Of a stretch of 64,000 nucleotides of DNA, positions 41,353 to 53,152 are shown in pieces; positions within the stretch are counted from its first letter, which is position 1; every line of letters starts with the position of its first letter. Below the pieces are notes generated by a model. The model ran no database searches. It had not been told where the DNA came from and saw only the letters and a list, made by a program, of their open reading frames with translations. Source of the stretch: Campylobacter sp. LR291e. GTDB lineage: Bacteria; Campylobacterota; Campylobacteria; Campylobacterales; Campylobacteraceae. A program made the translations under genes and the position numbers. The stretch lies in NCBI RefSeq assembly GCF_008633915.1, contig NZ_VJNV01000001.1, forward strand, positions 1 through 64,000, read 5' to 3'.

Positions 41353-42462
41353 GTGGAATTAAGTTATTATGAAATTTTGCAAATTTCTCAAAGTGCGGAT
41401 AAAGAAACCATAAAAAAGGCTTATAGAAAATTAGCCTTAGAATATCACCCTGACAGAAATCAAGGCAATAAAGAAGCAGAAGATAAATTTAAATTAATAA
41501 ACGAGGCCTATGAAATTTTAAGCAATGATGAGAAAAGGGCAATTTATGACCAATATGGCAAAGAAGGGCTTAAATCAGCAGGTGGCTTTGGTGGAGGTTT
41601 TACTGATTTTGATGATATAAATGATATTTTTTCAAGCTTTTTTGGAGGTGGGGGTTTTTCAAGAAGAAAGCGTGCAAATGAGACAAATTTTGAATTAGAT
41701 TTTGCTATTTTAGTACAACTTAGTTTTAAAGAAGCTGTTTTTGGTTGTTCAAAAAAGGTAGATTTTACTTATAAGAAATTTTGTCAATCTTGCAATGGTA
41801 CAGGGGCAAAGGATGGCAAAATGAAGACTTGTACTAAGTGTGATGGCAGGGGTCAAGTTGGCATGAGACAAGGCTTTATAACCTTTGCCCAAACTTGCCC
41901 AGCTTGTAGGGGCAAGGGCGTTGAGGTGGCTCAAAGTTGTCATGATTGTAGTGGTAAGGGTTATAGCGAGTTAAAGGATAGTGCAGAGTTAAAAGTACCA
42001 GCAGGCATTGATACGGGTATGAATTTAAGGATACAAGAAAGAGGAAACATATCAAAAAATGGCAATCGTGGTAATGTTTATGTAAAAATTCAAGTTGCAC
42101 AAGATGATACTTTTTACAGAGATGGCGATGATATTTATATAGAATTTCCTGTGTTTTTTACCCAAGCAATACTAGGGCAAAGCATAAAGGTACCTACCAT
42201 TAGAGGAGAAGCTGTTTTAAATTTGCCAAAGGGTGCAAAAGATGGTCAAAGATTTGTTTTAGCAAATGAGGGAGTAAAGAATTTACATGCTGATAAACTA
42301 GGCAGACAAATAGTACAAATTGCCATTAAATTTCCTAATTCAATCAATGATGAACAAAAAGAATTACTAGAAAAATTAAGCGAAAGTTTTGGGATAAAGG
42401 ATGGAATGCACCAAGAACAACAAGGCTTTTTTGAAAAAATTGCAGCCTGGTTTAAAAATTAA
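41353..42462 (+). CDS. dnaJ: Chaperone DnaJ
   Basis: 369 residues, GTG start at 41353 after AAGGGTAAAAAA. J domain with YHPDRNQGN (HPD about 31-33), Gly/Phe linker ([22 protein letters not shown]), four zinc-finger repeats ([36 protein letters not shown]) and a C-terminal substrate domain. Stimulates DnaK ATPase. Immediately upstream of pglK here, an arrangement that differs from C. jejuni, where pglK follows gne. Confidence 0.97.
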   Translation: MELSYYEILQISQSADKETIKKAYRKLALEYHPDRNQGNKEAEDKFKLINEAYEILSNDEKRAIYDQYGKEGLKSAGGFGGGFTDFDDINDIFSSFFGGGGFSRRKRANETNFELDFAILVQLSFKEAVFGCSKKVDFTYKKFCQSCNGTGAKDGKMKTCTKCDGRGQVGMRQGFITFAQTCPACRGKGVEVAQSCHDCSGKGYSELKDSAELKVPAGIDTGMNLRIQERGNISKNGNRGNVYVKIQVAQDDTFYRDGDDIYIEFPVFFTQAILGQSIKVPTIRGEAVLNLPKGAKDGQRFVLANEGVKNLHADKLGRQIVQIAIKFPNSINDEQKELLEKLSESFGIKDGMHQEQQGFFEKIAAWFKN

Positions 42463-42511
42463 TTGTTAAGGAAAAAAGGTTAAAATTTAAGTTTTTAAAA
42501 AGGGGATAAGG

Positions 42512-44209
42512 TTGTTAAAAAAGCTTTTTTTTATACTAAGCAAGGAAGATAAGCACTTTTTATTTTTATTGTTAATCTTTTCAATCTTTATTTCTTTTAT
42601 TGAAAGCTTTGCAATATCCTTAATAATGCCCTTTGTAGCTTTAGCAAGTGATTTTTCATATTTTCAAACAAATAAATTTTTATCTCAAATTCAATCCTTT
42701 TTTGACTTTAGTCCTTATGAAATGGTACTTTATTTTGGCGTATTTTTAGTTATATTTTATCTTTTTAGAGCCCTTTTAAATGCCTTTTATTTTCATCTTT
42801 TAGCCTGTTTTTCAAAGGGTAGGTATTGCAATCTTTCTTATAGGTTATTTGCTAAGTTTTTAAATATAAATTATGAAGAATTTACTCAAAGAAATCAATC
42901 TGAAATTTTAAAGACAATAACAGGCGAAGTTTATAATCTAAGCACTATGTTATCATCGTTTTTATTAATGATGAGCGAAGTTTTTGTAGTATGCTTACTT
43001 TATATTTTAATGCTTTTTATAGATATAAAAATCACGCTTTTATTAAGCTTATTTATGCTTGTAAATGCCTTTATTTTAATAAAAATTCTTTCACCAATTA
43101 TAAAAAAGGCAAGTGTAAGAAGAGAAAGTGCTATGAAATCTTTTTTTGAAATTTTAAACACGAATTTAAACAATTTTAAATTTATCAAGTTAAAAACTAA
43201 AGAAAGTGGGGTTATAAAGCTTTTTAAGGACCAAGCCTTTGTTTTTTCAAGGGCAAATATCACAAGTGAAAGCATTAACGCTATACCTAGAATTTATCTT
43301 GAAGGCGTTGGTTTTTGCGTTTTGGTCTTGCTTGTTTTGTTTTTACTTATTCAAAACAAGGGCGATATATCAAATTTTATGGCTACAATATCTGTTTTTG
43401 TACTAGCCCTTTATAGACTTATGCCAAGTGCAAATCGCCTTATTACAAGTTATCATGATCTGCTTTATTATAAAAATTCCCTTGATATTATTTATGAAAA
43501 TTTATTATTAAAAGAAGAGAATTTAGGCGAAGAAAAGATAGAATTTAATAATGAAATAAGGGTTAAAAATCTTAGTTTTGCTTATGAAAATAAGGATTTT
43601 TTATTTAAAAATGTAAATTTTACTCTTAAAAATGGTGAAAAAATCGCCTTTATAGGTGAAAGTGGATGTGGGAAAAGCACCTTTGTGGATTTATTAATAG
43701 GGCTTTTAAGACCAAAGGCTGGGGAAATTTTAGTAGATAATAAGACTTTAAATAAGCTTAACTTAAAAAATTATCGCACAAAAATAGGTTATATCCCTCA
43801 ACAAATTTATCTTTTTAATGATAGCATTAAAAATAATATTTGCTTTGGAGATAGTCCTGATAATGAAAGGTTAAGCGAGGTTATAAGACAGACAAATTTA
43901 AAGGAATTTATTGATTCTTTACCTAACGGGCTTGATACCATGGTAGGAGATAGTGGCAATAATCTAAGCGGAGGACAAAGACAAAGAATAGCCATTGCAA
44001 GGGCTTTGTATTTAGAACCTGAAATTTTAGTTTTAGACGAGGCCACTTCTGCACTTGATAGCAAAAGCGAGGAAAAAATAATGCAAGAACTTTATAAAAT
44101 TTCAACTAATAAAACTATGATAATAATCGCACACAGACTTAGTACCATTACCCAATGTGATAAAATTTATCGCATTGAAAATGGCTTAATTAAAAGTGAT
44201 AAGCAATGA
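42512..44209 (+). CDS. pglK: Lipid-linked oligosaccharide flippase PglK
   Basis: 565 residues, TTG start after AAGGGGATAAGG. Six-helix exporter half fused to an ABC ATPase (about 335-565): Walker [11 protein letters not shown] loop, signature LSGGQRQR, Walker [13 protein letters not shown] loop IIAHRLST. Flips the undecaprenyl-PP heptasaccharide to the periplasm in an ATP-driven reaction. Close to my memory of the C. jejuni protein along its length (564 residues). Its stop overlaps the pglH start (ATGA). Confidence 0.96.
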   Translation: MLKKLFFILSKEDKHFLFLLLIFSIFISFIESFAISLIMPFVALASDFSYFQTNKFLSQIQSFFDFSPYEMVLYFGVFLVIFYLFRALLNAFYFHLLACFSKGRYCNLSYRLFAKFLNINYEEFTQRNQSEILKTITGEVYNLSTMLSSFLLMMSEVFVVCLLYILMLFIDIKITLLLSLFMLVNAFILIKILSPIIKKASVRRESAMKSFFEILNTNLNNFKFIKLKTKESGVIKLFKDQAFVFSRANITSESINAIPRIYLEGVGFCVLVLLVLFLLIQNKGDISNFMATISVFVLALYRLMPSANRLITSYHDLLYYKNSLDIIYENLLLKEENLGEEKIEFNNEIRVKNLSFAYENKDFLFKNVNFTLKNGEKIAFIGESGCGKSTFVDLLIGLLRPKAGEILVDNKTLNKLNLKNYRTKIGYIPQQIYLFNDSIKNNICFGDSPDNERLSEVIRQTNLKEFIDSLPNGLDTMVGDSGNNLSGGQRQRIAIARALYLEPEILVLDEATSALDSKSEEKIMQELYKISTNKTMIIIAHRLSTITQCDKIYRIENGLIKSDKQ

Positions 44210-45267
44210 AAATTTGTTTTATTATAGCTACCTTAAATGCAGGTGGGGCTGAAAGGGTCTTGGTAACCTTGGCTAATGCTTTTAGTAGCGAATATGAAGT
44301 AGAAATTATTAAATTTTATCCACAAGATTCATTTTATGCATTAAATGAAAATATCAAAATCACAACCTTAAAAAATTTCAAATTTAATAATATTTATAAT
44401 AAAATAGCAAGTCGCTTTAAAAAAATGTTTGCTATAAGAAAGGCTTTAAAAGAAAGCAAGGCTGATATTTTTATATCTTTTTTAGATACTACAAATATAC
44501 CTTGTATAATTGCTAAATTTAATCTTAAAACCCCTTTGATAATTTGCGAACACAGCTCAAAGGGTTATTTAAAGTCTAAATTTTGGCGTTGTGCAAGATA
44601 TATATTTTATCCCTATGCAAATGCCCTAACCGTGTTAAGTACGGGCGATAAAAAATATTATGAAAAATTTGTAAAAAATGTGCATGTTATGTTAAATCCT
44701 TGTCATTTTGAGATTACAAATAATCTAAACAAAGAAGACTTAGTACTTTTTATAGGAAGACTTGATATAAATAAAAATGCAGCTATGTTTATAAAAATGA
44801 TAAAAGAACTTGATGAAAATTTACAAAAAAATACAAAATTTATAATTATAGGCGATGGGGATGAAAGAAAGAATTTGCAAAATTTAGCCACTTTTTTAAA
44901 TGTAAGGGTTGAGTTTTTAGGTCAAATTTCTAATGTTAAGCATTATTATGAAAGGGCTAAGGTTTTGTGTCTTTGTTCTTTTATAGAGGGGCTTCCAACT
45001 GTGTTAATTGAAAGTTTATATTTTGAGGTGTGTAGAATTTCAAATAGATATGAAGGAGGCTGTGAGGATTTAATAAATGATAAGGTGGATGGCTTTTTAG
45101 TAGATAATGAAAAGGCTATGGCAGACGCACTAAGTGTTATTTTAAAGGATGAAAATTTAAGAAAGCAAATAATAACAAATGCAAAAAAAAGATGCGTTGA
45201 TTTTGAACTTTCAAATATAAAAAATAAATGGCTAAAATTAATACAAGGAGTAATTAATAATGCCTAA
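44206..45267 (+). CDS. pglH: GalNAc polymerase PglH
   Basis: 353-residue GT4 glycosyltransferase. [20 protein letters not shown] at the start; donor site [17 protein letters not shown] and the late [19 protein letters not shown] (EX7E). In C. jejuni PglH adds the last three alpha-1,4 GalNAc residues to the lipid-linked trisaccharide and counts by product binding. Overlaps pglK by 4 and pglI by 8 bases. Confidence 0.95.
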   Translation: MKICFIIATLNAGGAERVLVTLANAFSSEYEVEIIKFYPQDSFYALNENIKITTLKNFKFNNIYNKIASRFKKMFAIRKALKESKADIFISFLDTTNIPCIIAKFNLKTPLIICEHSSKGYLKSKFWRCARYIFYPYANALTVLSTGDKKYYEKFVKNVHVMLNPCHFEITNNLNKEDLVLFIGRLDINKNAAMFIKMIKELDENLQKNTKFIIIGDGDERKNLQNLATFLNVRVEFLGQISNVKHYYERAKVLCLCSFIEGLPTVLIESLYFEVCRISNRYEGGCEDLINDKVDGFLVDNEKAMADALSVILKDENLRKQIITNAKKRCVDFELSNIKNKWLKLIQGVINNA

Positions 45268-46180
45268 GCTTTCAGTTATAATCCCAACCTATAAAAGACC
45301 TAAGCTTTTAAGTAATGCAGTTAAAAGTGTGCAAAATCAAAATATAAAAGATATACAAATAATAATAAGCGATGATAATTCAAACGATGAAACAAGCGAT
45401 ATTGTAAAGGCATTGCAAAAAGAAGATAGTCGTATAGAATATGTATTAAATAAAAAATATAAATCAGGACCAAATGGTAACAAAAATAACGGGTTTGATT
45501 ACGTAAGGGGCGAGTTTGTATGCTTTTTAGATGATGATGACATGCTTTTAGAAAATGCTTTTGATATTTTATTTGAAAAAATTAATCAGGGCTATTCTCA
45601 TGTCTTTGGTAATTGTTTTTTTAAAAGGGGTGAGATTTTAAGTAATGAATTTAGTGGCTATGGCTTTGATAGAGATTGTGAGGTAAGTAAAAAGGACTTT
45701 TTAACTCAAAAATTTATAGGGGAGTTTTTTTCTATCTTTAAAAAATCCTTGCTTGATAACAATCGCTTTAACGATGAGTTTTATGGAAATGAGGCCATTT
45801 TGTGGGTGAATTTATATAAGGAAAAAAGTTTTTATATACACAAGGCCTTAAGAATTTATACTATAAATCAAAATACTAGCGTTACAACTCATTCTTATAA
45901 ACATGCTTTAAGGGTGTTTAAGGGCTATTTAGAGATGGCTAGGATTATAGAAGAAGAATTGATTAAAACAGGTGATAAGGATTATAAAAAAGCATGTGCT
46001 AAAAATTATCAAATGGCTGCTTATTATGCAAAATTTGCAAAGGAATATAAGCTTATGTATAAGTATTTGTTTAAATCTTTAAGCTTGAAAATGGATATTA
46101 AAACTTTTATATTACTAAGTTTAAGTATAATGCCAAATTCATTAATAAAATTTTTATCAAGGATTAGGGCAAAGCTTTGA
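45260..46180 (+). CDS. pglI: Branch glucosyltransferase PglI
   Basis: 306-residue GT2-A enzyme. LSVIIPTYKRPKLLSNAVKS, DD of ISDDNSNDETS and the metal motif VCFLDDDDMLL (DxD). A C-terminal amphipathic stretch fits membrane association. Adds the single beta-1,3 glucose branch to the hexasaccharide. Overlaps pglH by 8 bases and pglJ by 4 bases. Confidence 0.94.
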   Translation: MPKLSVIIPTYKRPKLLSNAVKSVQNQNIKDIQIIISDDNSNDETSDIVKALQKEDSRIEYVLNKKYKSGPNGNKNNGFDYVRGEFVCFLDDDDMLLENAFDILFEKINQGYSHVFGNCFFKRGEILSNEFSGYGFDRDCEVSKKDFLTQKFIGEFFSIFKKSLLDNNRFNDEFYGNEAILWVNLYKEKSFYIHKALRIYTINQNTSVTTHSYKHALRVFKGYLEMARIIEEELIKTGDKDYKKACAKNYQMAAYYAKFAKEYKLMYKYLFKSLSLKMDIKTFILLSLSIMPNSLIKFLSRIRAKL

Positions 46181-47274
46181 AAAAATTAGGAATTTTTATT
46201 TATTCTCTTGGTAGTGGTGGGGCTGAAAGGGTAGTAGCTACCTTGCTTGATTATTTAAATTTGCATTTTGAAGTGCATATTATTTTAATGAATGATAAAA
46301 TTTCTTATGATATAAGTGGGGTTAAAATTCATTATTTAGAACACTCAAGCCCCAGTGAAAACAATATTTTAAAATTCTTAAAACTGCCCTTTTTAGCCTT
46401 AAAATATAAAAAACTTTGCTTAAATTTAGACATAAATACCCAGTTTGTCTTTTTAAATCGCCCAAATTATATAGCCTTACTTGCTAGAATCTTTGGTTTA
46501 AATGTAAGATTAATTATAAATGAATGCACCACACCAAGTCTTATGTATAAGGGCTTTTCTTTAAATTCGCTAATAAATAAATTTTTGATTAAAAGCCTTT
46601 ATAAAAGGGCTGATTTAATCTTGCCAAATTCAAAGGGTAATGAATATGATTTAGTACAAAATTTTAATATAAACCCTAATAAATGCAAAATTCTTTATAA
46701 TGCCATTGACTTAGAAAAAATAAATCAACAAGCCAAAGAAGAATTGCCTTTTGAGGATAAATTTATACTAAGTGTTGGAAGACTTCATAAAAGTAAAAAT
46801 CACGCCTTATTAATCAAAGCTTATGCAAGGTTAAATACGAATTTAAAGCTTGTTATTTTAGGCGAGGGCGAGTTAGAAAATGAATTAAATGCTTTAATTA
46901 AGAATTTAAATTTAGAGCAAAAAGTATTTTTACTAGGCTTTGATAAAAATCCTTATAAATATATGAGTAAGTGTGAATTTTTTGCCTTTGCCTCAAGCTT
47001 TGAGGGCTTTTCAAATGTTTTAATTGAAAGCCTTGCTTGTGGTTGTGCTGTTGTTTGTAGTGAGCATAAAAGTGGGGCAAAAGAACTTTTTGAGGATAAT
47101 AAATTTGGGCTTTTAGTTGAGGTAGATAATGAAAATTCCATGTTTAAGGGTTTGCAAAGAATGTTAAATGATGATGAGTTAAGAAATGCTTATAAAGTAA
47201 AGGCAAAAATAAGGGCTATGGACTTTGATAAGGATAAAATAGCTAGGATTGCTTTAAAATATTTATTAGGGTAA
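46177..47274 (+). CDS. pglJ: GalNAc transferase PglJ
   Basis: 365-residue GT4 enzyme, TTG start overlapping the pglI stop. LGIFIYSLGSGGAERVVATL, INECTTPS, SVGRLHKSKNHALLIKAYAR, SFEGFSNVLIESLACGCAVV (EX7E). Adds the second GalNAc to the diNAcBac-GalNAc lipid. Very similar to the C. jejuni text I recall. Confidence 0.95.
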   Translation: MKKLGIFIYSLGSGGAERVVATLLDYLNLHFEVHIILMNDKISYDISGVKIHYLEHSSPSENNILKFLKLPFLALKYKKLCLNLDINTQFVFLNRPNYIALLARIFGLNVRLIINECTTPSLMYKGFSLNSLINKFLIKSLYKRADLILPNSKGNEYDLVQNFNINPNKCKILYNAIDLEKINQQAKEELPFEDKFILSVGRLHKSKNHALLIKAYARLNTNLKLVILGEGELENELNALIKNLNLEQKVFLLGFDKNPYKYMSKCEFFAFASSFEGFSNVLIESLACGCAVVCSEHKSGAKELFEDNKFGLLVEVDNENSMFKGLQRMLNDDELRNAYKVKAKIRAMDFDKDKIARIALKYLLG

Positions 47275-47277
47275 AAA

Positions 47278-49653
47278 ATGAATATTATAAGATTGATATT
47301 AAAAAATGAGAATTTACAAGCCTTATTGCTTATAATCTTTGCTTATGCTTTTAGCGTTTTAGCTAGATTTTATTGGGTTTTATGGGCTGGGGGCTTTGAA
47401 CAATTTTATTTTAACAACCAATTAATGATTATTTCAAATGATGGTTATGCCTTTGCTGAGGGTGCAAGGGATATGATAGCAGGATTTCACCAGGAAAATG
47501 ATTTAAGCTATTATGGAAGTTCGCTTTCAACTCTTACTTATTTACTTTATAAATTTAGCCCCTTTCAATTTGAAAGCATACTTTTATATATGAGTACCTT
47601 TTTTTCATCCCTTATAGTAATACCTATAATATTAATCGCAAAAGAATATAAAGTCTTATTTATGGGCTTTATGGCTGCCATTATAGCTTGTATAGCTAAG
47701 AGTTATTATAATAGGACCATGAGTGGATACTATGATACTGATATGCTAGTTATAGTTTTGCCTATGTTTATTTTATATTTTATGATAAGACTTATTCTAA
47801 GAAAAGATGATTTAATGCTTTTAGCCCTACCACTTTGTATAGGAATTTATCTTTGGTGGTATCCATCAAGCTATACTTTAAATGTTTCATTAATAGGGCT
47901 TTTTTTAATTTATAATTTTATTTTTCACAGAAAAGAAAAGCTTTTTTATATGGCTGTTATTTTAAGTGCGATTTGTCTTTCAAATATAGCTTGGTTTTAT
48001 CAAAGTGCTATCATAGTTTTATTATTTACTTTCTTTATCTTAAAAGAAAAATATTGCAATTTTTTATTTTTAGGAATTTTAGGACTTTTAACTTTAGTAT
48101 TTTTAATTTTTAGTGGTGGTATTGACCCCATACTTTATCAGCTAAAATTCTATATTTTTAGAGATGATGCAAGCACCTCTTTAACTCAAGGTTTTGTGTA
48201 TTTTAATGTAAATTTAACCATACAAGAAGTAGAAAGCATAGACCTTGATACCTTTATGCAAAGAATTAGCAATAATGCTTTGATATTTTTAGCATCATTT
48301 TTAGGATTTTTATGGCTTGTAAAAGAACACAAAAGCATGATTTTATCCTTGCCTATGTTAGTACTTGGCTTTTTAGCCTTAAAGGGTGGACTTAGATTTA
48401 CTATTTATTCAGTACCTATCATGGCCCTTGGCTTTGGCTTTTTAAGCTTAAAATTATTAAATTTTTTAAAAAGTTTTAACTTTAAAACACTCATTCAAAA
48501 AAGGCTTTATCAACTCAGTATTTTTGCCTTTTGTTTAGTAGTTTTATTAATAAGCGTAGTTATATTTTATAAGGAATTATTAGAATATGAGTTTTTACAA
48601 AATGAACTTGGCATTAATAATAAGCTAGATTATACTTTTTTAAGCTTTATTTTTGAACATGAACTCGTTTTTAGCATTATAGTACTTAGCTTTTTTATGT
48701 TTTTTATCCTAGAATTTATTTATAGAAAGAAAAAAGAATTATTTCAAACTTGCTTTATTGTTTTAATGCTTGTTTTATCTTTAACTTACGCCTTTAAGCA
48801 TATTTATGAGTACAAGGCATCAAGCGTATTTACTCAAAGTGAGGCCCTGCTTTTGGATGATTTATGGGCTGTGGCAAAAAGGGATGATTATGTTATAGCT
48901 TGGTGGGATTATGGCTATGGAATTCGCTATTATAGTGATGTTAAGACCTTAGTTGACGGGGGCAAGCATTTGGGTAAGGATAATTTTTTCCCATCCTTTG
49001 TTTTAAGTAAGGACCAAATTTCAGCAGCAAATATGGCAAGACTTAGCGTAGAATATGTAGAAAAGGATTTTAAAGAACACTACACGGATATTTTACAAGC
49101 TATGATGAGAGATTATAATCAAAGCAATGTTGATTTATTTTTAGACTCTTTAAGCGATAAAAAATTTAAATTTAAGGGTGAAAAAACAAGGGATATTTAT
49201 ATTTATATGCCTACAAAAATGGCGTTAATCTTCCCTACTATAGCTAGTTTTTCTAATATTGATTTAGAAAGTGGAAAATCCATGGGCTCATTTTTTGCCC
49301 CATCTTATGTGCAAGGTTCTAACAAGGGTCAAATTTATTTAAATAATGGCATAATTTTAAGCGATGATTTTAGATATTTTATCCTAGATGATGATATTTA
49401 TACCATTAATAGCTTTGTAGAGATTAATTCTATTCGCCAAAATGAAAATAACATAGTTTCTATTGATAAAAATGCCAATTTTTATTTGTTTTTAATCAAA
49501 GATACAAGCTTACAAGCTAGATTTATAATAATGGATAAAAATATGTATAAAAGTGCTTTTGTGCAAATGTTTTTCTTTTCAAATTATGATAATGACTTGT
49601 ATGAGTTAGTTATGAATACAAAAGATGCTAAGGTCTTTAAGCTTAAGGATTAA
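47278..49653 (+). CDS. pglB: Oligosaccharyltransferase PglB with about 80 extra residues
   Basis: 791 residues; C. jejuni/C. lari PglB are about 712. Transfers the heptasaccharide to Asn in D/E-x-N-x-S/T. Catalytic and binding features present: EL1 acidic SNDGYAFAEGARD, YYNRTMSGYYDTDML, EL5 glutamate in NVNLTIQEVESIDLD, and WWDYGYGIRYYSD (about 542-554; C. jejuni has YPV at the variable spot) with VDGGKHLGKDNFF. The extra length lies between MALGFGF (about 382) and FKHIYEYKASSVF (about 506), where two additional hydrophobic helices are predicted. The even number keeps the C-terminal domain periplasmic. Frame intact throughout. Confidence 0.95.
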   Translation: MNIIRLILKNENLQALLLIIFAYAFSVLARFYWVLWAGGFEQFYFNNQLMIISNDGYAFAEGARDMIAGFHQENDLSYYGSSLSTLTYLLYKFSPFQFESILLYMSTFFSSLIVIPIILIAKEYKVLFMGFMAAIIACIAKSYYNRTMSGYYDTDMLVIVLPMFILYFMIRLILRKDDLMLLALPLCIGIYLWWYPSSYTLNVSLIGLFLIYNFIFHRKEKLFYMAVILSAICLSNIAWFYQSAIIVLLFTFFILKEKYCNFLFLGILGLLTLVFLIFSGGIDPILYQLKFYIFRDDASTSLTQGFVYFNVNLTIQEVESIDLDTFMQRISNNALIFLASFLGFLWLVKEHKSMILSLPMLVLGFLALKGGLRFTIYSVPIMALGFGFLSLKLLNFLKSFNFKTLIQKRLYQLSIFAFCLVVLLISVVIFYKELLEYEFLQNELGINNKLDYTFLSFIFEHELVFSIIVLSFFMFFILEFIYRKKKELFQTCFIVLMLVLSLTYAFKHIYEYKASSVFTQSEALLLDDLWAVAKRDDYVIAWWDYGYGIRYYSDVKTLVDGGKHLGKDNFFPSFVLSKDQISAANMARLSVEYVEKDFKEHYTDILQAMMRDYNQSNVDLFLDSLSDKKFKFKGEKTRDIYIYMPTKMALIFPTIASFSNIDLESGKSMGSFFAPSYVQGSNKGQIYLNNGIILSDDFRYFILDDDIYTINSFVEINSIRQNENNIVSIDKNANFYLFLIKDTSLQARFIIMDKNMYKSAFVQMFFFSNYDNDLYELVMNTKDAKVFKLKD

Positions 49654-49654
49654 A

Positions 49655-50773
49655 ATGAGAGTTGGAATTTTAAGCCATAGTGGTATGAGTGTTTATCATT
49701 TTAGAAAGGCCTTAATCTTAGCCTTGCAAGAAAGAAAGGACGAGGTTTTTGTGATAGTTCCAAAAGATGATTATGCTGATAAATTGCTAAATTTAGGCTT
49801 TAAAGTGGTATTTTACGACCTACAAAGAAACTCACTTAATCCTTTTATAGTATTAAAAAATTTCTTTTCTTTAAAAAAGGTTTTAAAGTCCTTAAATTTA
49901 ACTCTCATTCAAACAAGTGCCCATAAAAGCAATACTTTTGGCATAATAGCTAGTTTTTTAGCAAAAATTCCTTATAAAATCGCCCTTGTAGAAGGGCTTG
50001 GTTCTTTTTATGTAGATAATAATTTTAAAACTAAATTAGTTCGTTTAAACATAAATTTATTGTATAAAATAGCCTTTAAAATCGCAAATAAATTTATCTT
50101 TGTAAATTCAAGTGACGCACAATTTATGCAAGATTTAGGACTTAAACAAGAAAAAATTTGCATTATAAAATCTGTTGGAATAAATTTAAAAAGGTTTTTT
50201 CCTTATAAAGTTGATAAGGATGAATTTTTAAAAGAGCATAATATGCCTAAAAAGCCTATAGTTTTAATGGTTGCAAGGGTGTTATGGCATAAGGGTATTA
50301 AGGAATTTTACGAGGCAGCCTTTGCTTTAAAGGATAAGGCAAATTTTATTTTAATCGGGGGTAGGGATGATAATAGTTCTTGTGCACCCTTAGAATTCTT
50401 GCAAAATGGAGCAGTTTATTATCTAGGACAAAAAGAAAATATAGAATATTTTTTAAATTTAAGCGATATTTTTGTGCTACCTTCTTATAAAGAGGGTTTT
50501 CCTATCAGTGTTTTAGAGGCTAAGGCCTGTGCTAAGACTTGTGTGGTAAGTGATGCACAAGGTTGCGTTGAAGCCATTAGTAATGGTTATGATGGGCTTT
50601 TATCAAGGGTTAAAGATAGCAAGGATTTAATAAACAAAATCAATCTTTTATTAGTTGATGAAAAACTTCGTTTAAATTTGGGTTCAAATGCCTTTAAAGA
50701 GGCCATTAAATTTGATGAAAATGAGATTGCAAAAAGATATTTAAGCTTGTATAATAAGGTTGTTAATGTATAA
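49655..50773 (+). CDS. pglA: First GalNAc transferase PglA
   Basis: About 372 residues from the ATG at 49655, one base after the pglB stop; the frame is open further upstream to 49625, but that lies inside pglB and C. jejuni PglA starts MRIGFLSH like this one. GT4: [68 protein letters not shown] (EX7E). Adds the first GalNAc to undecaprenyl-PP-diNAcBac. Confidence 0.95.
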   Translation: MRVGILSHSGMSVYHFRKALILALQERKDEVFVIVPKDDYADKLLNLGFKVVFYDLQRNSLNPFIVLKNFFSLKKVLKSLNLTLIQTSAHKSNTFGIIASFLAKIPYKIALVEGLGSFYVDNNFKTKLVRLNINLLYKIAFKIANKFIFVNSSDAQFMQDLGLKQEKICIIKSVGINLKRFFPYKVDKDEFLKEHNMPKKPIVLMVARVLWHKGIKEFYEAAFALKDKANFILIGGRDDNSSCAPLEFLQNGAVYYLGQKENIEYFLNLSDIFVLPSYKEGFPISVLEAKACAKTCVVSDAQGCVEAISNGYDGLLSRVKDSKDLINKINLLLVDEKLRLNLGSNAFKEAIKFDENEIAKRYLSLYNKVVNV

Positions 50774-51368
50774 GAATTTTTTTAAAAGGATACTAGATTT
50801 TTTAGGGGCTTTGTTATTGCTTATTTGTTTTTCACCCCTTATAATTATAATTTTTATAGTGCTTAAAATTTTGCAAGGAAGTGCTATTTTTACGCAAGAA
50901 AGACCAGGACTTCATGAAAAAAGTTTTATTATTTATAAGTTTAAAACAATGAGCGATGAAAGGGATGAATTTGGTGCTTTATTACCCGATGAACTTCGCT
51001 TAAAGCCCTTTGGTAAGTTAGTAAGGAGTCTAAGTTTAGACGAGCTACCCCAGCTTTTTAATGTCTTAAAGGGCGATATGAGTTTTATAGGTCCAAGACC
51101 TCTTTTAATGGAGTATTTAGCACTTTATAGTGATATGCAAAGATTAAGGCATAATGTAAGACCGGGCATTACAGGCTGGGCACAGGTAAATGGAAGAAAT
51201 GCTATTTCTTGGGAGAAAAAATTTGAACTTGATGTGTATTATGTGCAAAATTGTTCTTTTATCTTTGATATAAAGATATTTTTTTTAACCATTTTAAAGG
51301 TCTTAAAAAGAAGTGGGGTAAATAAAGAAGGTCATGTTACAACGGAAAAATTCAATGGAAAAAACTAA
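50766..51368 (+). CDS. pglC: Phosphoglycosyl transferase PglC
   Basis: 200 residues from ATG 50766 (AAGG six bases before; an in-frame TTG at 50760 is less likely). Monotopic PGT: a single re-entrant N-terminal helix ([20 protein letters not shown]), [13 protein letters not shown] with the catalytic Asp-Glu pair, [39 protein letters not shown]. Transfers phospho-diNAcBac to undecaprenyl phosphate, starting the glycan. Overlaps both neighbours. Confidence 0.96.
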   Translation: MYKNFFKRILDFLGALLLLICFSPLIIIIFIVLKILQGSAIFTQERPGLHEKSFIIYKFKTMSDERDEFGALLPDELRLKPFGKLVRSLSLDELPQLFNVLKGDMSFIGPRPLLMEYLALYSDMQRLRHNVRPGITGWAQVNGRNAISWEKKFELDVYYVQNCSFIFDIKIFFLTILKVLKRSGVNKEGHVTTEKFNGKN

Positions 51369-51939
51369 AAAAATTTATATTTATGGAAGTGGAGGCCATG
51401 GCCTTGTAAGTGCTGATGTGGCTAGGGCTATGGGTTATAAAAAATGTATTTTTTTAGATGATAATAAGGGGCTTAAATTTGATATATCTTTACCAAAATA
51501 TGATATTTTCATAGCAATAGGTGATAATAAGACTAGGGAGAAAATTTTTAAAAGAGTTAATAAATGTGGCTTTAACATAGTAAGTTTAATTCATCCAAGT
51601 GCGATAATTTCTAAAAGTGCTAAGATTTCAAAAAAAGGTGTTTTGATTATGCCACAAGTCATAGTAAATGCAAGGGCTAACATTCAAAAAGGAGTTATCT
51701 TAAATTCAAGTTGTGTAATAGAACATGAATGCAAGGTAGCAGAATTTTCACATATTAGCGTAGGGGCAAAATTAGCAGGTAATGTTAATATAAAAAAACG
51801 TTGTTTTTTGGGTATAAATTCGGCTATCTTGCCAAATTTAAGCTTAGAAAAAGATAGTATCTTAGGTGGAGGTGCCTTGCTTTGTAAAAGTGCTATAACA
51901 GGCATTTATATAGGCGTTCCAGCTAGAATCAAAGAATAA
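51355..51939 (+). CDS. pglD: UDP-4-amino-sugar N-acetyltransferase PglD
   Basis: 194 residues from ATG 51355, chosen because [20 protein letters not shown] then matches the C. jejuni N-terminus; the open frame begins at 51334. N-terminal Rossmann-like UDP-sugar domain, then left-handed beta helix (hexapeptide repeats). The catalytic His is in [16 protein letters not shown]. Acetylates the 4-amino sugar made by PglE to yield UDP-diNAcBac. Overlaps pglC by 14 bases. Confidence 0.95.
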   Translation: MEKTKKIYIYGSGGHGLVSADVARAMGYKKCIFLDDNKGLKFDISLPKYDIFIAIGDNKTREKIFKRVNKCGFNIVSLIHPSAIISKSAKISKKGVLIMPQVIVNARANIQKGVILNSSCVIEHECKVAEFSHISVGAKLAGNVNIKKRCFLGINSAILPNLSLEKDSILGGGALLCKSAITGIYIGVPARIKE

Positions 51940-51946
51940 TATTTAA

Positions 51947-53149
<1,203 letters not shown>

Positions 53150-53152
53150 GTT

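Noticed and set aside
49625-49654. Upstream start for pglA at 49625
   Set aside because: Lies inside pglB and adds residues absent from PglA; the ATG at 49655 fits the family start.
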